62,002 nt of DNA. Source: Gammaproteobacteria bacterium 39-13 (lineage in GTDB: Bacteria > Pseudomonadota > Gammaproteobacteria > Berkiellales > Berkiellaceae). The notes below the pieces were generated by a model that saw only the letters and a program-made list of their open reading frames with translations, was not told where the DNA came from and made no database searches. Below, in pieces: positions 27,098 to 37,594 of this stretch. Position 1 is the stretch's first letter; each line of letters opens with the position of its first letter. The stretch is taken from positions 1-62,002 of the forward strand of contig MKTN01000012.1 of NCBI GenBank assembly GCA_001898235.1. Direction: 5' to 3'. Position numbers and translations under genes: made by a program.

Positions 27098-29776
27098 ATG
27101 ACAGAGCTCGCAAAAGAAATCCATCCAGTCAATATTGAAGATGAATTAAAGCAATCTTACCTCGATTATGCCATGAGCGTAATTGTGGGACGAGCGCTTC
27201 CAGACGTACGTGACGGACTAAAGCCCGTTCATCGTCGCGTTTTATTTGCTATGGCCGAACTTGGTAACGATTGGAATAAGCCATACAAGAAATCAGCCCG
27301 TGTAGTCGGGGATGTTATCGGTAAATACCACCCGCACGGTGACACTGCCGTATACGATACCATCGTACGAATGGCGCAGCCGTTTTCCATGCGTTATTTA
27401 TTGGTTGATGGGCAAGGAAACTTTGGATCGGTCGATGGCGATTCCGCCGCCGCAATGCGTTACACCGAAGTGCGCATGTCAAAGTTTGCTCATGAACTTT
27501 TAAAAGATTTAGACAAAGAAACGGTTGATTTTGCCCCCAACTACGATGAAACCGAATTTGCCCCTACCGTGCTTCCAACGCGAGTACCAAACTTGCTTGT
27601 GAATGGCACTTCGGGAATTGCCGTGGGGATGGCAACGAACATTCCTCCGCATAATCTGCGTGAAGTCATTACAGGGTGTTTAGCTTTAGTCGATAACCCT
27701 GAAACGACTCTAGATGAATTAATTCAACATATTCCAGGACCCGATTTTCCAACCGCGGCCATCATCAATGGCCGCGCAGGGATCCTAGATGCTTATCGTA
27801 CAGGTCGTGGGCGCGTTTATGTTCGTGCTAAGACTGAGATTGAAGAAGAAGATGGTAGACAATCGATTATCATCACCGAACTTCCCTATCAGGTAAATAA
27901 AGCCAAATTAGTCGAAAAAATTGCTGAATTGGTTAAAGATAAGAAAATTGAAGGGATTTCTAACTTAAGAGATGAATCCGATAAAGATGGCATGCGAGTT
28001 GTTATCGAATTAAAACGTAACGAAGTTGCTGAGGTCATTATCAATAATTTGTATTCTCAAACGCCTATGCAAAGCGTGTTTGGGATCAATATGGTTGCAT
28101 TAGTTGATGGTCAACCACGTACACTGAACCTTAAGCAGATCCTCGAAGCATTTATTCGACATAGACGCGTAGTTGTTAATCGTCGAACAACCTTTGAATT
28201 GCGTAAGGCACGTGAAAGAGCCCATATTTTAGAAGGTTGGAGTGTTGCTTTAGCAAATGTAGATGAGGTTATTCAATTAATTAAAACCTCAAAAACACCT
28301 GCTGAAGCAAAAGAGCAATTGCTTGCAAAGAGTTGGCCCGCTGGTATGGTTGCTTCCATGCTAGAAAAAGCAGGTGCCGAGGCTTCTAAACCTGAAGATT
28401 TGACAACAGAATTGGGATTGATTAACGGGGCATATCGTCTTTCAGTCGTACAAGCTCAAGCAATCTTAGATTTACGTTTGCATCGTCTGACCGGCTTGGA
28501 ACAAGATAAAATATTCCAAGAATATGGCGAAATATTAGATGAGATTAAAAGCTTGATTGAGATATTGGTCAATCCTGTGAGATTGATGGAGGTCATCCGT
28601 CAAGAATTGACAGAAGTGAGAGATCAATTTGGCGATGATCGTCGTACAGAGATTATTGCTACTCAACAAGATTTGTCTAATGAAGATCTGATTACTGAAG
28701 AAATTCGTGTGGTCACATTGTCCTATCAAGGCTATGTCAAAACACAACCCTTAGATGCTTATCAGGCGCAACATCGTGGTGGTAGAGGAAAAGCAGCTAC
28801 CACAATGAAAGATGAGGATTTTGTTGATCAGCTCCTCATTGCAAATACACACGATACCATTCTTTGTTTTTCAAGTAAGGGTAAAGTGTATTGGTTGAAG
28901 GTATATCAATTACCATTGGGTTCAAGAAATTCGCGTGGTAAACCTATCGTCAATCTATTACCTTTAGCGGCAGATGAAAGAATCAGCGCTATCTTACCTT
29001 TGCGTGATTATAGTGATGCAAGCTATATCTTGATGGCAACCGCACAAGGTGTTGTCAAGAAAGTACCTATTAGCGATTTCTCGCGTCCTCGTAGCTCCGG
29101 CATTATTGCTATCGGCTTGGATGAAAATGACATGCTGGTTGGTGCTCAAACCACAGATGGTAATCGGGATGTGATGTTGTTTACCAATGCTGGCAAGGTA
29201 GTTCGTTTCCAAGAACAGAGCGTGCGTAGCATGGGTAGAACAGCGCGCGGGGTACGTGGTATCAAGTTGCAAGATGGGCAACGCGTTATATCCTTAATTG
29301 TAGTGAAAAGTGATGCGTGTACCATTCTAACAGCCACTGAAAATGGATATGGTAAACGTACCGCCATTTCAGAATTCCCCGTTAAAGGCCGAGGAGGTCA
29401 AGGGGTGATCTCCATTCAAACAACAGAACGAAATGGTGCTGTTGTGGGTGCTGTCCAAGTTGAAGACAATGAAGAGATCATGCTCATTACCAATGGTGGC
29501 ACTTTAGTTCGTACTCACGTGCATGAAATTTCTGTTGTCGGTAGAAATACGCAAGGCGTCACTTTGATCCAACTAAGTAATAACGAAAAGTTGGTAGGGT
29601 TGCAGCGTGTTGAAGAGCAAGAAATTGATGAGCAGGAAACACAAAACGTTGCATTAGCTCCTCGTTCTATACCCCATCCAATCGATGATAGTGCATTAGA
29701 GGATGATGTGGATGAGGAAAGTGATCTCGACATCGATGATGAAGTGGATGATATCGATGAAGAGGAAAATGAGTAA
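27098..29776 (+). CDS. gyrA: DNA gyrase subunit A
   Basis: This 892-residue type IIA topoisomerase subunit cuts and rejoins DNA. The N-terminus aligns with E. coli GyrA without gaps: [20 protein letters not shown], the winged helix with [15 protein letters not shown], and the active Tyr122 in AAAMRYTE. Quinolone positions 83 and 87 are Thr and Asp, a natural pair in several gammaproteobacteria. The GyrA box appears as HRGGRGK, followed by the beta-pinwheel blades and a long acidic C-terminal tail (EEQEIDEQE to the end). AGGA lies about ten bases before the ATG. Confidence 0.98.
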   Translation: MTELAKEIHPVNIEDELKQSYLDYAMSVIVGRALPDVRDGLKPVHRRVLFAMAELGNDWNKPYKKSARVVGDVIGKYHPHGDTAVYDTIVRMAQPFSMRYLLVDGQGNFGSVDGDSAAAMRYTEVRMSKFAHELLKDLDKETVDFAPNYDETEFAPTVLPTRVPNLLVNGTSGIAVGMATNIPPHNLREVITGCLALVDNPETTLDELIQHIPGPDFPTAAIINGRAGILDAYRTGRGRVYVRAKTEIEEEDGRQSIIITELPYQVNKAKLVEKIAELVKDKKIEGISNLRDESDKDGMRVVIELKRNEVAEVIINNLYSQTPMQSVFGINMVALVDGQPRTLNLKQILEAFIRHRRVVVNRRTTFELRKARERAHILEGWSVALANVDEVIQLIKTSKTPAEAKEQLLAKSWPAGMVASMLEKAGAEASKPEDLTTELGLINGAYRLSVVQAQAILDLRLHRLTGLEQDKIFQEYGEILDEIKSLIEILVNPVRLMEVIRQELTEVRDQFGDDRRTEIIATQQDLSNEDLITEEIRVVTLSYQGYVKTQPLDAYQAQHRGGRGKAATTMKDEDFVDQLLIANTHDTILCFSSKGKVYWLKVYQLPLGSRNSRGKPIVNLLPLAADERISAILPLRDYSDASYILMATAQGVVKKVPISDFSRPRSSGIIAIGLDENDMLVGAQTTDGNRDVMLFTNAGKVVRFQEQSVRSMGRTARGVRGIKLQDGQRVISLIVVKSDACTILTATENGYGKRTAISEFPVKGRGGQGVISIQTTERNGAVVGAVQVEDNEEIMLITNGGTLVRTHVHEISVVGRNTQGVTLIQLSNNEKLVGLQRVEEQEIDEQETQNVALAPRSIPHPIDDSALEDDVDEESDLDIDDEVDDIDEEENE

Positions 29777-29842
29777 CGATTGAGTGTCTCAGATTTTAAT
29801 TTTCCGTTTCTTTCGCTGACACGCCAAAGCGTAGCAGGTGAT

Positions 29843-29923
29843 GGGTGAGGATGTTAATTCCTCACCCTAGCCCTCTCCCGCTCTCTTGCCGAAGCGTGGC
29901 ATAGGCGGATAACGGGAGAAGGG
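29843..29923. repeat. Palindromic repeat between gyrA and serC
   Basis: GGGTGAGG (29843-29850) pairs with CCTCACCC (29860-29867), and CCCTCTCCCG (29871-29880) pairs imperfectly with CGGGAGAAGGG (29913-29923). The CCTCACCCTAGCCCTCTCCCG type of sequence is a widely seen dispersed REP-like element in many genomes. It may also end gyrA transcription. Confidence 0.6.
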
Positions 29924-29943
29924 ATAAGAAAGAGGGAATTAAA

Positions 29944-31047
29944 ATGACTGATCCCAAAAGTAACAAACAACCCATTTATAACTTTGGTGCAGGCCCTGCT
30001 TGTTTACCTGTAGATGTTCTTGAGCAAATTCGTGATGATATTCCAGATTGGTATGAAGGGATGTCTATCATGGAAATTAGTCATCGCCTTCCTGTTTTTA
30101 TGGAATTAACGCAGTCTATTGAACAAGATTTGCGCTCCCTATTAACGATACCTGATGAATTCGCAGTACTTTTCATGCATGGTGGAGCAAGAACGCAATT
30201 TTCTGCTGTGCCGCTCAATCTTTTAAATGGTAGTAAAGTAGCAGATTACTTGGTGACAGGGCATTGGTCTGATTTAGCTTACCAGGATGCTCAAAGATAT
30301 TGCCAACCTCATCTTGTCGCTTCGAGTAAAGAGGAACATTACACCAAGATCCCTGAGGAAAAAGAATGGAATTTTAGTAAACAAGGCGCCTATCTTCACT
30401 ACACAGATAATGAAACTATTCATGGTGTAGAGTTTCCACATCCCCCTAAAGTGAAGGATAAGTGGCTTATTTCTGACATGACATCCAATATTTTAACCAA
30501 GCCAATAGATTTTTCTTCTTATGGACTCATTTATGCGAGTGCACAGAAAAATTTAGGAATAGCGGGGATCACCGTTGTGATTGTGCGTAAAGAGTTGCTA
30601 GGCAAGGAACATCCTTTTACACCACCTACAATGAGTTATGCATTTTGTGAAAAAACCCAGTCAATGGGCAATACTTCTCCTGTATTTTGTTGGTATGTGC
30701 TTGGGCTTGTTTTAAAATGGGTAAAAAAGCAGGGAAACTGTGAAACATTAGCTAATGCATGTAAGCAGAAATCCACACTGATTTATGATGTCATTGACAA
30801 TAGTAATAATTTTTACATCAGCCCTGTTGTTAAGGAATATCGCTCACGTGTCAATGTGCCTTTTCGTTTGCCTAGTGCTGAACTTGAAACTTTGTTTTTG
30901 AATGAAGCTAATGCGATTGGACTTAAACAACTCAAAGGCCATAAAACCGTGGGTGGGTGTCGTGCGAGCTTATACAATGCGATGCCACTTGAAGGAGTAG
31001 AGAAATTGGCTGAATTTATGAAAGAGTTTGAAAAAACCCGGGGATGA
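29944..31047 (+). CDS. serC: Phosphoserine aminotransferase
   Basis: This 367-residue class V PLP aminotransferase makes 3-phosphoserine for serine synthesis and the equivalent step of pyridoxal-phosphate synthesis. It shows YNFGAGPACLPVDVL, MEISHRLPVF, HGGARTQFSAVPLNLL, the PLP lysine Lys202 in ASAQKNLGIAG, and the C-terminal GHKTVGGCRASLYNAMP. GAGGGAATTAAA precedes the ATG. It sits in the conserved gyrA-serC-aroA-cmk-rpsA order, though repeats separate it from both neighbours. Confidence 0.97.
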   Translation: MTDPKSNKQPIYNFGAGPACLPVDVLEQIRDDIPDWYEGMSIMEISHRLPVFMELTQSIEQDLRSLLTIPDEFAVLFMHGGARTQFSAVPLNLLNGSKVADYLVTGHWSDLAYQDAQRYCQPHLVASSKEEHYTKIPEEKEWNFSKQGAYLHYTDNETIHGVEFPHPPKVKDKWLISDMTSNILTKPIDFSSYGLIYASAQKNLGIAGITVVIVRKELLGKEHPFTPPTMSYAFCEKTQSMGNTSPVFCWYVLGLVLKWVKKQGNCETLANACKQKSTLIYDVIDNSNNFYISPVVKEYRSRVNVPFRLPSAELETLFLNEANAIGLKQLKGHKTVGGCRASLYNAMPLEGVEKLAEFMKEFEKTRG

Positions 31048-31099
31048 ACTTCGAAATGTCCTTTGGCACGTCTTCAATGTGAGCGAAGCGAACAAATTT

Positions 31100-31249
31100 C
31101 CCACTTTGTAAAGGGGGAGTGCGCAGCCAAGCAAAGCGCCGGCAAGCACAGGGGGATTTTGGTGGTATGTAAAAAGAAAAATCCCCTGCTCAAAAGCGAA
31201 TGAAGTAAAACTTCACTCGCTTTTATTGCCGCCCCCTTTACAAAGTGGG
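31100..31249. repeat. Nested inverted-repeat element between serC and aroA
   Basis: An exact 18-bp inverted repeat (CCCACTTTGTAAAGGGGG at 31100-31117, its complement at 31232-31249) encloses a second pair, CAGGGGGATTTT at 31150 against AAAATCCCCTG at 31178, and a third small hairpin near 31195-31222. No open frame is contained. This resembles a non-autonomous MITE or REP/BIME-type element. Confidence 0.75.
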
Positions 31250-31306
31250 CGACTATGCGCCTTCGGCGCCTAAAACAAATTAAAATCTTTTATTGTTGGC
31301 AAATCA

Positions 31307-32620
31307 ATGAACTTACTTCTTAACCCCAATCCTCCCTTGCAGGGTGAAATTAGCGTACCTGGCGATAAGTCTCTTTCACATCGTACAGTTATTCTTAGTG
31401 CTCTTGCAGAGGGTAATTCAACTATCCACGGATTTTTGACCGGAAAAGATTGTTTAGCTACGGTTGAAGCAATGTGTCATCTAGGCGTTAAAATAGATTT
31501 TCTTGATCCTGAAACGCTATTGGTTCATGGTGTAGGATTACATGGATTACAAGCGCCTAAACAGTCTATTGATTGTGGTAATTCAGGTACTAGCATGCGG
31601 TTGTTGGCAGGGATTTTAGCCGCTCAACCTTTTACGAGTGTGCTAAAAGGAGATGATTCTTTACAACAACGTCCCATGGAACGTATTGTGTTGCCATTAC
31701 AACAAATGGGAGCAAAGATCGTTGGCCGTGAAGTTTCAGGCCGTATTTTCTCTCCTCTTGAGATCCATGGAAATACTTCGCTTTCAGCTATAGATTATGA
31801 AATGCCTATTGCAAGTGCTCAGGTTAAATCCTGTTTGTTATTAGCAGGATTATATGCGAAGGGACAAACAAGCCTCAAGGAAAAAGGGGCTAGTCGTGAT
31901 CACACAGAAAGGTTGTTACAATCTTTTGGTGTCGCGTTAAGCATCGCGCAAAACCACATTATTTTAACATCACCAACAACATTAAAAGCACAAGAAATTT
32001 ATATTCCAGGAGATATTTCCTCTGCGGCTTTTTTTATCGCTGGCGCAGCAATGGTGCCTGGATCTCATATTATTTTACGTCAAGTTGGCGTTAATCCGCG
32101 GCGCATCGGAATTATCTCCATTTTGAAATTGATGGGGGCAGATATTACCATCCATGGCCCTCGTTTAATTTGCGGTGAACCTATTGCGGATATTGAGATA
32201 AAGGGTACAAAGCTCCGAGGCATCGATGTGCCTTCTGAGATGGTAGTGAGCGCTATCGATGAGTTTCCCATTATTTTCATTGCGGCTAGTTGCGCCAGTG
32301 GTACAACACACATTCGTGGCATAGAAGAATTAAGATATAAAGAAACTGATCGTATAGAAGTGATGGCAAAGGGATTAAAAATATTAGGTGTTTCTTTAGA
32401 AGTATTCCCAGATGGAATTTTGATAAATGGCTCATCATTAAATGAAGGGACTGTTGTCTCTCATGGTGATCACCGCGTCGCCATGGCCTTTGCAATGGCA
32501 AGTTTAGTGGCAAAAGGGTCGATTATCATTCGTGATTGTGACAATATTGCGACCTCTTTTCCTAATTTTTGTGAACTCGCAAATCAGTTGGGAATGTCAA
32601 TACATTCAATTGAGGATTAG
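31307..32620 (+). CDS. aroA: 3-phosphoshikimate 1-carboxyvinyltransferase (EPSP synthase)
   Basis: This 437-residue shikimate-pathway enzyme joins shikimate-3-phosphate and phosphoenolpyruvate. Substrate-binding motifs are [66 protein letters not shown] and [10 protein letters not shown]. The SRDHTER and SAQVK forms resemble class II enzymes such as CP4, but the residue that is Ala in CP4 (glyphosate contact) is Gly here. The ribosome site is weak. It is followed by cmk four bases after its stop. Confidence 0.97.
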   Translation: MNLLLNPNPPLQGEISVPGDKSLSHRTVILSALAEGNSTIHGFLTGKDCLATVEAMCHLGVKIDFLDPETLLVHGVGLHGLQAPKQSIDCGNSGTSMRLLAGILAAQPFTSVLKGDDSLQQRPMERIVLPLQQMGAKIVGREVSGRIFSPLEIHGNTSLSAIDYEMPIASAQVKSCLLLAGLYAKGQTSLKEKGASRDHTERLLQSFGVALSIAQNHIILTSPTTLKAQEIYIPGDISSAAFFIAGAAMVPGSHIILRQVGVNPRRIGIISILKLMGADITIHGPRLICGEPIADIEIKGTKLRGIDVPSEMVVSAIDEFPIIFIAASCASGTTHIRGIEELRYKETDRIEVMAKGLKILGVSLEVFPDGILINGSSLNEGTVVSHGDHRVAMAFAMASLVAKGSIIIRDCDNIATSFPNFCELANQLGMSIHSIED

Positions 32621-32624
32621 TCTT

Positions 32625-33302
32625 ATGCAAAAGGTACCTGTCATCACCATAGATGGACCCAGTGGTTCGGGAAAAGGGACCTTAAGCCGTCGTTTGGCAC
32701 AACATTTAAAATGGCATTTTTTAGATAGTGGAGCGCTTTATCGTGTTTTAGCGCTGGCGGCATTGCGCCATGCCGTGGCATTGGATAATCATCCTGCTTT
32801 GGAGGTGCTCGCAGGGCACTTGGACGTGGTATTTGAGCAAGAATCAAAACGTATCTTATTAGAAGGACAAGATGTTTCTGAAGCTATCAGGACAGAAGAT
32901 TGCGGGGGGGCTGCTTCTAAAATTGCAGTCATTCCTGGTGTGAGAATGGCGCTGTTGGAAAGGCAACGAGCTTTTTTGGAGTCGCCAGGACTTGTCGCAG
33001 ATGGGCGTGATATGGGGACGGTGGTTTTCCCAAATGCCAATTTAAAGATATTTTTAGATGCTTCTTCGCTAGAAAGGGCAAAACGTCGCCAAGCAGAGTT
33101 GAAAGAGAAAAACATTGATGTTAGCCTTGATGGTCTTTTTGCCGAGATTGCGGCACGGGATGAGCGGGATCGTCATCGGGCTGTAGCGCCTCTAGTGCCA
33201 GCTGAAGATGCGATCATTGTCGATACGACTACCTTATCGATTCCAGAAGTCTTTGAAGCAGTCATGGCAGAAGTTCAGCGACGTGATTTACACCCAGCCT
33301 AA
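32625..33302 (+). CDS. cmk: Cytidylate kinase
   Basis: This 225-residue kinase phosphorylates CMP and dCMP with ATP. The P-loop is GPSGSGKGT near the N-terminus, with [15 protein letters not shown], the [13 protein letters not shown] segment and [19 protein letters not shown] as family blocks. The frame is open back to 32532, inside aroA, but the ATG at 32625 has GAGG nine bases upstream and begins directly before the conserved [15 protein letters not shown]. It lies between aroA and rpsA as in most gammaproteobacteria. Confidence 0.96.
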   Translation: MQKVPVITIDGPSGSGKGTLSRRLAQHLKWHFLDSGALYRVLALAALRHAVALDNHPALEVLAGHLDVVFEQESKRILLEGQDVSEAIRTEDCGGAASKIAVIPGVRMALLERQRAFLESPGLVADGRDMGTVVFPNANLKIFLDASSLERAKRRQAELKEKNIDVSLDGLFAEIAARDERDRHRAVAPLVPAEDAIIVDTTTLSIPEVFEAVMAEVQRRDLHPA

Positions 33303-33432
33303 AGGCAAGTGTTAAGTCTACTCGAGCTGTTTGGGACTGCGCTCAGACTTTTCTGTGTGCGGTGAAGATTAACCTACAACAAACTTGATGCTCAGTTTTA
33401 TAACTTATTTCTTGGCATCAAAGGATCATTTT

Positions 33433-35127
33433 ATGAATGCAACCACTGAGAGCTTTGCTCAACTCCTTGAAGAAAACCTATCCTCTGTTGAAATGTCACC
33501 AGGTACTATTTTTGATGGTGTAGTTTTAGCAATTAATGAAGAAACTGGGATAGTCACCATTGATACACCTTTTAAATCAGAAGGGTATATCCGTGTTGAA
33601 GAATTTTTAGATAAAGATGGGCAGCTTGAAATTGCCATTGGCGACAACGTGCCTGTTGCCTTAGAAGCAGTTGAAGATGGTTGGGGAGAAACCAGGCTTT
33701 CCAGACAAAAAGCGAAGCGTCAAGAAGCTTGGAAAGTATTAGATAAAGCTTATCAAGAAAGTAAAGTTGTTAAAGGTATTATTTACGGTAAAGTCAAAGG
33801 CGGCTTTACAGTTGATATTAATTCCATTCGTGCGTTCTTGCCTGGTTCATTGGTCGATGTACGTCCCGTACGTGATATGAGCCAATTAGAAGGTAGAGAG
33901 CTTGAATTTAAAGTGATCAAATTAGATCAAAAGAGAAACAACGTTGTTGTTTCCCGCCGTTCTGTTGTTGAATCTGAGAACACACAAGAACGTGATGCAC
34001 TTTTAGAAGGTTTACAAGAAGGTCAATTAATTACCGGTGTTGTGAAGAACTTAACCGATTACGGTGCGTTCGTTGATCTTGGCGGTATTGATGGCTTGCT
34101 TCATATCACTGACATCGCATGGAAACGTGTTAAGCACCCAAGCGAAGTATTAACAGTGGGTCAAGAATTACAAGTAAAAGTATTACGTTTTGATCGTGAA
34201 CGTATGCGTGTTTCACTTGGCTTGAAACAGTTGGGCGAAGATCCATGGGTAGGTGTTGCTCGTCGTTACCCAGAGGGAACACGAGTCGTTGGGCGTGTTA
34301 CCAACATTGCTGACTACGGTTGCTTTGTTGAATTAGAAGCTGGCATTGAAGGATTGGTACACGTTTCTGAAATGGATTGGACCAACCGCAATGTTCATCC
34401 TTCTAAGATCGTTTCACCAGGTGAAGAAGTGGAAGTGATGGTGCTTGATATTGATGAAGAGCGTCGTCGTATTTCCTTAGGCTTGAAGCAGTGCAAAGCT
34501 TCTCCTTGGGATGCTTTCGCGGCAACTCATAACAAAGGTGACAAGATTGTCGGTAAAATTAAATCTATCACTGACTTCGGGATCTTCATTGGTCTTGATG
34601 GCGGCATTGATGGATTGGTGCATTTATCCGATATCTCCTGGAACACCCCAGGCGAAGAAGCAGTTCTTAGCTATAAGAAAGGCGATGAAGTTGAAGCAGT
34701 CGTACTTTCTGTTGATCCTGAGCGCGAAAGAATTTCTTTAGGTGTAAAACAGCTTCATGCTGATCCTTACTCCAACTACTTAGCAGAACATGCTAAAGGT
34801 ACTGTTGTTGTTGGGAAAGTGGCAGAAGTTGATGCTAAAGGTGCTAAAATCATCTTAGCTGAAGGTGTGGAAGGCTATTTACGTGCTTCTGAATTGGCGC
34901 GTGATCGCGTTGAAGATGCTCGTTCAATCTTAAGCGTGGGCGATGATATCGAAGCTAAATTTGTTGGTGTAGATCGTAAAAACCGCACCATTTTGCTTTC
35001 TGTTAAAGCGAAGGAATCACAAGAAGAAGCTGATGCATTGCGAGACTACTCTAAGTCTGGCAGTGATGGTGCTACTACTTTGGGTGACTTGCTTAAAGAG
35101 CACATGCGCGATAAAGACGAAGAATAA
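33433..35127 (+). CDS. rpsA: 30S ribosomal protein S1
   Basis: This 564-residue protein contains six S1 RNA-binding repeats in tandem (examples: [80 protein letters not shown]). It binds mRNA on the small subunit and helps start translation. AAAGGA stands seven bases before the ATG at 33433; the frame upstream to 33385 is not conserved. A 130-base leader separates it from cmk. A strong terminator follows it. Confidence 0.97.
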   Translation: MNATTESFAQLLEENLSSVEMSPGTIFDGVVLAINEETGIVTIDTPFKSEGYIRVEEFLDKDGQLEIAIGDNVPVALEAVEDGWGETRLSRQKAKRQEAWKVLDKAYQESKVVKGIIYGKVKGGFTVDINSIRAFLPGSLVDVRPVRDMSQLEGRELEFKVIKLDQKRNNVVVSRRSVVESENTQERDALLEGLQEGQLITGVVKNLTDYGAFVDLGGIDGLLHITDIAWKRVKHPSEVLTVGQELQVKVLRFDRERMRVSLGLKQLGEDPWVGVARRYPEGTRVVGRVTNIADYGCFVELEAGIEGLVHVSEMDWTNRNVHPSKIVSPGEEVEVMVLDIDEERRRISLGLKQCKASPWDAFAATHNKGDKIVGKIKSITDFGIFIGLDGGIDGLVHLSDISWNTPGEEAVLSYKKGDEVEAVVLSVDPERERISLGVKQLHADPYSNYLAEHAKGTVVVGKVAEVDAKGAKIILAEGVEGYLRASELARDRVEDARSILSVGDDIEAKFVGVDRKNRTILLSVKAKESQEEADALRDYSKSGSDGATTLGDLLKEHMRDKDEE

Positions 35128-35149
35128 CTTCCTCTTTTTCTGTAGAATG

Positions 35150-35186
35150 AAACGGCATGGAGCTTGTATCCATGCCGTTTTTTTTT
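35150..35186 (+). terminator. Rho-independent terminator after rpsA
   Basis: AAACGGCATGG and CCATGCCGTTT form a perfect 11-bp stem with a nine-base loop, followed by a run of T. Confidence 0.92.
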
Positions 35187-35248
35187 GCGTAAAATTTGAA
35201 TTTCAGGTGCGAAGACTCAGGCGACAATTTAAGCACAAGGAGGATAGG

Positions 35249-35518
35249 GTGCGGATTATTGGAGTGGTGTTAACTATCTTACTAATAATTGTGGGGATCG
35301 CATTTACTGCATTAAATGCACAGTCTGTAGAGATTAACTATTTAATTGGCGAAAAAAATTTACCTCTAGCGGTAATCCTGCTCGCATCATTAACCCTTGG
35401 AATTGTATTAAGTGTGCTTTTGATGGGGTTCAGCCTTCTGAAGTTAAAAGCTAAGAATAAATGGCTCGAATCCAAGTTAAAAAAGGCACAAGAGCAATTA
35501 ACACAATTTCAACAATGA
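35249..35518 (+). CDS. lapA: LapA-domain inner-membrane protein
   Basis: This 89-residue protein has two membrane spans (about 3-20, VVLTILLIIVGIAFTALN, and 40-62, LPLAVILLASLTLGIVLSVL) and a C-terminal coiled-coil tail (KNKWLESKLKKAQEQL), the LapA/YciS layout. It works with LapB in control of LpxC and lipopolysaccharide assembly. The GTG start has a perfect AAGGAGG five bases upstream; the longer frame from 35033 overlaps rpsA and its terminator and is not used. lapB follows 12 bases later. The ihfB gene often found before lapA is absent. Confidence 0.9.
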   Translation: MRIIGVVLTILLIIVGIAFTALNAQSVEINYLIGEKNLPLAVILLASLTLGIVLSVLLMGFSLLKLKAKNKWLESKLKKAQEQLTQFQQ

Positions 35519-35530
35519 TATGAAGAAATA

Positions 35531-36712
35531 ATGTCGACATTTGATTTGCTTGAAATAATTTGTTTGTTATTACCTGTTGCCGCTCTTTCCGGGTGGTATC
35601 TGGGTAAACGCTCGCGTGTTGGCGTAAACTCTAAAGGTATTACATTAAGCTCTGATTATTATGTCGGGTTGAATTTCTTATTAAATGAGCAAACGGATAA
35701 AGCAGTAGATGCTTTTATTCGCATGCTGGATGCTTCTCCTGATTCCATTGAAACGACAATAGCATTAGGAAATTTTTTCCGTCGACAGGGTGAGGTGGAT
35801 AAAGCAATTCGCATCCATCAAAGCCTTATCTCGAATCCAAATTTAACTTCAAAACAGCGGAATCAATCATTACTTGAGTTGGCGCAAGATTATCTACGTG
35901 CCGGTGTTTTCGACAGAGCGGAATCGCTATTGTTGGAATTAACCCAATCTGTAGGTAATCAACTTGAAGTGAGTTTGCGCCATTTAGTGGATATTTATGA
36001 AAGAGAAAAAGATTGGGAAAAAGCTATTCAGATCACAACACGTTTACAAACAGTCACTCGTCAGTCGATGGGAAGTGATATTGCACATTATTATTGTGAA
36101 TTAGCTGAATCGGCCTGGTCTAAAGGGAAAATTAAATTAGCATTTAAATATCTTAAACAGGGTTTAGAGCATGATGATCATTGTGCGCGAATAAGTTTTA
36201 TCCAGGGTGATTTTGAGAAAAAATTGGGAAGATTTCGCCACGCCTTACGTGCATACAAGCGCATAGAATTTCAAGACGCTGCCTTTTTACCAGAAGCACT
36301 ACCAATGATTATTGAATGCCATGAGCGCATAGATGAGCATGAAGCATTGGAAGAATATCTTAATTATCTACTCGAGCATTGCCCTACTATTAGCGTTATA
36401 TTGATTCATGCAGAAAAAGTGAAGAATAAACAAGGTAAAGAAAAGGCCGCACATTTCCTTGCTAATTATATGCACAGACATCCTTCAATTCGTGGATTGA
36501 AGCATTTGATTGAATTTCATCTATCGCGTGTGATGGGTGATGTGCGCAATGAGTTGTTGATGCTGAAATCTCTTGTTGAACAATTGTTAGAAAAAAAGCC
36601 CGTCTATCGTTGCGGGAAATGTGGTTTTCCAAGTCGTCTATTACATTGGCAATGTCCAAGCTGCCGTCAGTGGGCCTCGTTAAAACCGATCCAAGGGATT
36701 GAAGGAGAATAG
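35531..36712 (+). CDS. lapB: Lipopolysaccharide assembly protein B
   Basis: This 393-residue protein has an N-terminal membrane anchor (about 6-24), a string of TPR repeats (SDYYVGLNFLLNEQTDKAVD, IHQSLISNPNLTSKQRN, LELAQDYLRAGVFDRAESLL and more), and a C-terminal rubredoxin-like zinc or iron site (CGKCGF near 356 and CPSCRQW near 371). LapB (YciM) guides FtsH to degrade LpxC and so balances lipopolysaccharide synthesis. It lies directly after lapA, probably in one operon. Confidence 0.95.
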   Translation: MSTFDLLEIICLLLPVAALSGWYLGKRSRVGVNSKGITLSSDYYVGLNFLLNEQTDKAVDAFIRMLDASPDSIETTIALGNFFRRQGEVDKAIRIHQSLISNPNLTSKQRNQSLLELAQDYLRAGVFDRAESLLLELTQSVGNQLEVSLRHLVDIYEREKDWEKAIQITTRLQTVTRQSMGSDIAHYYCELAESAWSKGKIKLAFKYLKQGLEHDDHCARISFIQGDFEKKLGRFRHALRAYKRIEFQDAAFLPEALPMIIECHERIDEHEALEEYLNYLLEHCPTISVILIHAEKVKNKQGKEKAAHFLANYMHRHPSIRGLKHLIEFHLSRVMGDVRNELLMLKSLVEQLLEKKPVYRCGKCGFPSRLLHWQCPSCRQWASLKPIQGIEGE

Positions 36713-36868
36713 TATTTGGTTAGTTAGCTTATATTGTTTTGAACCCAACAACAAATAATGCACTAGATTGAATTGAATAGTTACCTAAATAATTATAAAA
36801 TTTACAGCAATTTTTGGTAAGTCTCAAGAGACGAAGCACCTGAGTTGTCTGGCTGTTAAGGAGTGCCC

Positions 36869-37594
36869 ATGCCTATTGTAGCGACAAGTAATCCCAAAGT
36901 TATTATTGCCTTAGATTTAGAAGATAAGGTGCAGCTACAAAATCTTATTGCTCAACTTGATCCAGCAACTTGTCGATTGAAAATCGGGAAAACCCTTTTT
37001 ACCCACTATGGGCCGGAATGGGTAAAACAGCTGCAACAGGCTGGGTTTGAAATTTTCTTAGATCTTAAATTTCATGATATTCCTGCTCAAGTTGCAGGCG
37101 CTTGTTTTGAAGCTGCACAATTAGGTGTATGGATGACAAATGTGCATGCCTTGGGTGGCTTAGCCATGCTGCAGGCTGCGAAAGCTGCCATTGACAGATC
37201 CGCAGAACAACGAGGAAAAAGACCCTATTTAATTGGGGTAACATTATTAACAAGTTCTGGGCCAAATGAATTGAAACAACTTGGAATAACAGCCAGCGTA
37301 GAAGAGACAGTGATGCGTTTGGCAGGGCTCTGTTTTGAAGCGGGATTAGATGGAGTTGTTTGTTCAGCAAATGAAACCGCGATGTTAAAAAAAGCATTTG
37401 GTGAACAATTTTTATGCGTCACACCAGGTATACGTTTGCCAGAAGATGATAAACAAGATCAACAGCGTGTGATGACGCCGACTTTAGCTGTTAAAGCCGG
37501 AAGTGATTATTTAGTGATTGGTAGATCAGTGACACATGCCTCTTTACCACAAGCTGTGTTAAAGCAAATCAACGAGAGTATTATTGCTGCATGA
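36869..37594 (+). CDS. pyrF: Orotidine 5'-phosphate decarboxylase
   Basis: This 241-residue TIM-barrel enzyme makes UMP in pyrimidine synthesis. The start of the barrel is VIIALDL; the catalytic set lies in FLDLKFHDIPAQVAGA (Asp-x-Lys-x-x-Asp), with VTPGIRLPEDDKQDQQRVMTP and LVIGRSVTHA as phosphate-binding segments. AAGGAG lies five bases before the ATG at 36869; the GTG two codons earlier would overlap that site. The stop overlaps the next gene as ATGA. Confidence 0.96.
   Translation: MPIVATSNPKVIIALDLEDKVQLQNLIAQLDPATCRLKIGKTLFTHYGPEWVKQLQQAGFEIFLDLKFHDIPAQVAGACFEAAQLGVWMTNVHALGGLAMLQAAKAAIDRSAEQRGKRPYLIGVTLLTSSGPNELKQLGITASVEETVMRLAGLCFEAGLDGVVCSANETAMLKKAFGEQFLCVTPGIRLPEDDKQDQQRVMTPTLAVKAGSDYLVIGRSVTHASLPQAVLKQINESIIAA

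Noticed and set aside
27098-29776. Quinolone-resistance change in GyrA (Thr at position 83)
   Set aside because: Thr83 is the natural residue in several gammaproteobacteria and Asp87 is unchanged, so no resistance mutation is indicated.
33385-33432. Upstream extension of rpsA from 33385
   Set aside because: The ATG at 33433 has a proper Shine-Dalgarno sequence and matches the S1 family start; the extension is not S1-like.
35033-35248. Upstream part of the frame leading into lapA
   Set aside because: It overlaps rpsA and crosses its terminator. The GTG at 35249 with a perfect AAGGAGG is the real start.
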